Source of the DNA: Geotrypetes seraphini
Taxonomy: Eukaryota > Chordata > Amphibia > Gymnophiona > Dermophiidae
Assembly: GCF_902459505.1 (NCBI RefSeq)
Contig: NC_047095.1
Coordinates: forward strand, 115,383,380 to 115,447,379
Direction of reading: 5' to 3'
Length of the DNA: 64,000 bases
Shown: piece after piece, positions 62,140-64,000 of the stretch
Layout of the letters: every line of letters starts with the position of its first letter
How positions within the stretch are numbered: position 1 is the stretch's first letter
The notes under the pieces: generated by a model
Told to the model about the DNA's origin: nothing
Database searches by the model: none
What the model saw: only the letters and a program-made list of their open reading frames with translations
Made by a program: the position numbers and the translations under genes

Positions 62140-64000
62140 TTTTTTTTTTTTTTTTAATCTTTATTCATTTTACACTCAACAAGTGTACATAATAATTTTC
62201 ACAATTAAAATATCACATCACTTGAATTTCTACAACAAATCCCAAAATGAATTATATCCCCCTCCCATCCAATATCATGTAATATAGAATGTAATAACAT
62301 ATTCCACAGTAATAACAGATTATCGGAACCCACCCCCCACCCAATCCATATTTATAAACCAAAAGGAAAAGTAAACAATTATTCATTATAACAACTTATT
62401 AATGGCCCCCACACATCCTTAAACTTACTGAAATATCCTTTTTGCACAGCTAACAATCTTTCCATTTTATATAAATGACATACTGAGTTCCACCAAAAAC
62501 TGTAATTCAATCTTGTACAATCCTTCCAATTAAATGTTATCTGTTGAATAGCAACCCCCGTTAGGATCATTAAAAGTTTATTATTTGCAGATGATATTTG
62601 ACATTTAGCCCTCATAGACATTCCAAACAACACCGTATCATACGACAGTGCCACATGATTTTCCATCAAACAATTAACTTGGTCCCAAATTGAATACCAA
62701 AATGCCTTAATATACGGACAAAGAAATAATAAATGATCTAAAGTTCCAGCCTCGAGATGACAATGCCAACATCTATTAGACTTAGAGCAATCCAATTTTT
62801 GTAAACGACCAGGGGTCCAGAATGCTCTATGCAACAGGAAAAACCATGTTTGGCTCATAGATGCAGACATTGTACATCTCATCCTCCAAGACCAAATACG
62901 TGGCCATTGAGACGCATTAATTTTATGTTTAATCTCAATGCTCCAAATATCCCTAAGTCCAATTTTTGGTTTTTTATTCAAATAATCAGATAATAATTTA
63001 TACCAATGCACGGCCTGGTGATCCAGAAAGTCTGCCTGAAAGCATAAGAATTCTAAACTAAATTGATTAAGAGATTTCCATTCAGGGAACCCTGCCTGAA
63101 TTGCCTGCTTCAATTGCAACCACTTATAACTTTGTTTTTTATCCAGACCGAATTTATGTTGCAACTGTGAAAAATCAAGCAGTTTACCATTAGACATAAC
63201 ATTATCTAATGTTCGTATCCCCATTTTAATCTAATCCTTCCAGACAATCTTAAAACCGCCTATTTGGATTTTGGAGTTCAACCATATAGATTGATATGTA
63301 GATTTTTCAATAGGAATAGGTGTTAATTTATCAACAAATCTCAGTTTTCCAAGTGTCCATTAATATTCTATTATCTTTGCGTATTTTAGGCATCTTGATA
63401 CTAAGAAGACCAAGTCTAATTGGAAACATCAGCTGTCTTTCCAACCATAACCAATCTGGAAGCTGCTCCATGAGCTCTGGGAGGACCCAATACATACCTA
63501 GGCGCATAATATAGGACTGGTGGTACCTATAGAAGTTGGGAAAATTTACCCCCCCTCCTTAATTGGCCTTTGCAAAGACACTAAAGCAATTCTTGCAATT
63601 TTACCCAGCCAAATAAATTTAACCAGAATACTATTCAATTTTTTATAGAAAGACCCCTGATAAAACACTGGTATCATACCCATTTGGTAACAAACAGGCA
63701 AAATCATCATTTTAATAGTTTGAACTCTTCCCCACCAAGATAAATGCATAGGATTCCATTGCTCACATAACTCTGTTACTTTTTGTAATAAAAACCTTTC
63801 ATTTACTTTCATTGTCTCTTCAAGTGTATTTTTTAACCAAATTCCTAAATATTTTATTCCTTCCTCTTTCCAAATAAAAGGGAATGAATCAAATAATCCT
63901 TTTGTACAATGCACATTCAAAGGAAGAACTTCTGACTTAGTCCAATTTAATTTATAACCTGAGAATTTCCCAAATGTATCAATCAATTCAAGTAAGCGTG
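62140..64000 (-). mobile_element. L1 LINE 3' part (minus strand), runs off the window
   Basis: The 3' end lies at 62140-62155 (poly-T on the plus strand) with AATAAA just inside. The 3' UTR runs to 62378, and ORF2 C-terminus extends from 62379 upward. Recognisable parts are 'GKFSGYKLNWTKSEVLPLN', 'GIKYLGIWLKN', 'WWGRVQTIKMMILPV', 'FIWLGKIARIALVSLQRPI', 'GIRTLDNVMSNGKLLDFSQL' and the Cys/His box 'SNRCWHCHLEAGTLDHLLFL'. There is a frameshift in the G-run near 63550, another near 63340, and an in-frame stop at 63233 just before 'IKMGIRTL'. Otherwise open, so moderately young. Confidence 0.92.

Noticed and set aside
60097-64000. RING, B-box or 96-bp exon of the TRIM gene
   Set aside because: No C3HC4, B-box or short coiled-coil exon with splice sites was found on the minus strand in this stretch.
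62000-64000. Twin-priming inversion as the cause of the convergent L1 pieces
   Set aside because: In twin priming the inverted part is the 5' part of the same element; here the junction lies at the poly-A 3' end, so nested insertion fits better.

Overview
The window is vertebrate nuclear DNA dominated by transposable elements. It has one recognisable host gene, a TRIM-family gene on the minus strand. The mix is abundant CR1 and L2 LINEs, L1 of more than one lineage, several DIRS tyrosine-recombinase retrotransposons, many palindromic hAT-type MITEs and mariner remnants. That mix, with CR1 tails ending in repeated 'ttcttatg' or 'tttctatg', best fits an amphibian, and I think a caecilian. This is an inference from repeat style; no single-copy marker fixes the species.

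Layout. 1-8.3 kb: a minus-strand CR1 invaded by a plus-strand CR1, L2 3' ends, a 0.95 kb MITE holding two large palindromes, a hAT MITE inside a CR1 tail, and a tandem array (7.1-7.7 kb) whose unit resembles the CR1 5' UTR. 8.35-13.34 kb: a full-length L1 (ORF1 open, ORF2 with about three frameshifts) with a perfect 12-bp target duplication, inserted into ORF1 of an older L1. 13.8-20.6 kb: hAT MITEs, L2, CR1 and mariner relics. 20.65-27.34 kb: DIRS copy 1, inserted in a mariner relic and itself hit by a CR1. 27.4-31.2 kb: (TA)n and mostly unassigned sequence.

The TRIM gene runs from its last exon (PRY-SPRY, 31288-31814) through exons of 113 bp, 23 bp and 231 bp (to 60096). The 231-bp coiled-coil and 23-bp linker exons are the classic TRIM lengths, and all phases agree. 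The RING and B-box exons lie beyond or were not found. The 22.9-kb intron between the 113-bp and 23-bp exons holds L2 copies, DIRS copy 4 (plus strand) and DIRS copy 3 (minus strand). DIRS copy 2, which looks whole, sits inside copy 3.

The most unusual observation is that DIRS copy 2 lies exactly inside the internal complementary region of DIRS copy 3. The exchange point is a TAA shared by that region and by the element's own circle junction, as if a DIRS circle had recombined into another copy's circle-junction mimic. 60-64 kb: the TRIM coiled-coil exon, a CR1 tail, and two convergent L1 ORF2 pieces, one inserted into the other. Short L1 3'-end retrocopies with target duplications are scattered through the window and resemble the 3' end of this last L1.
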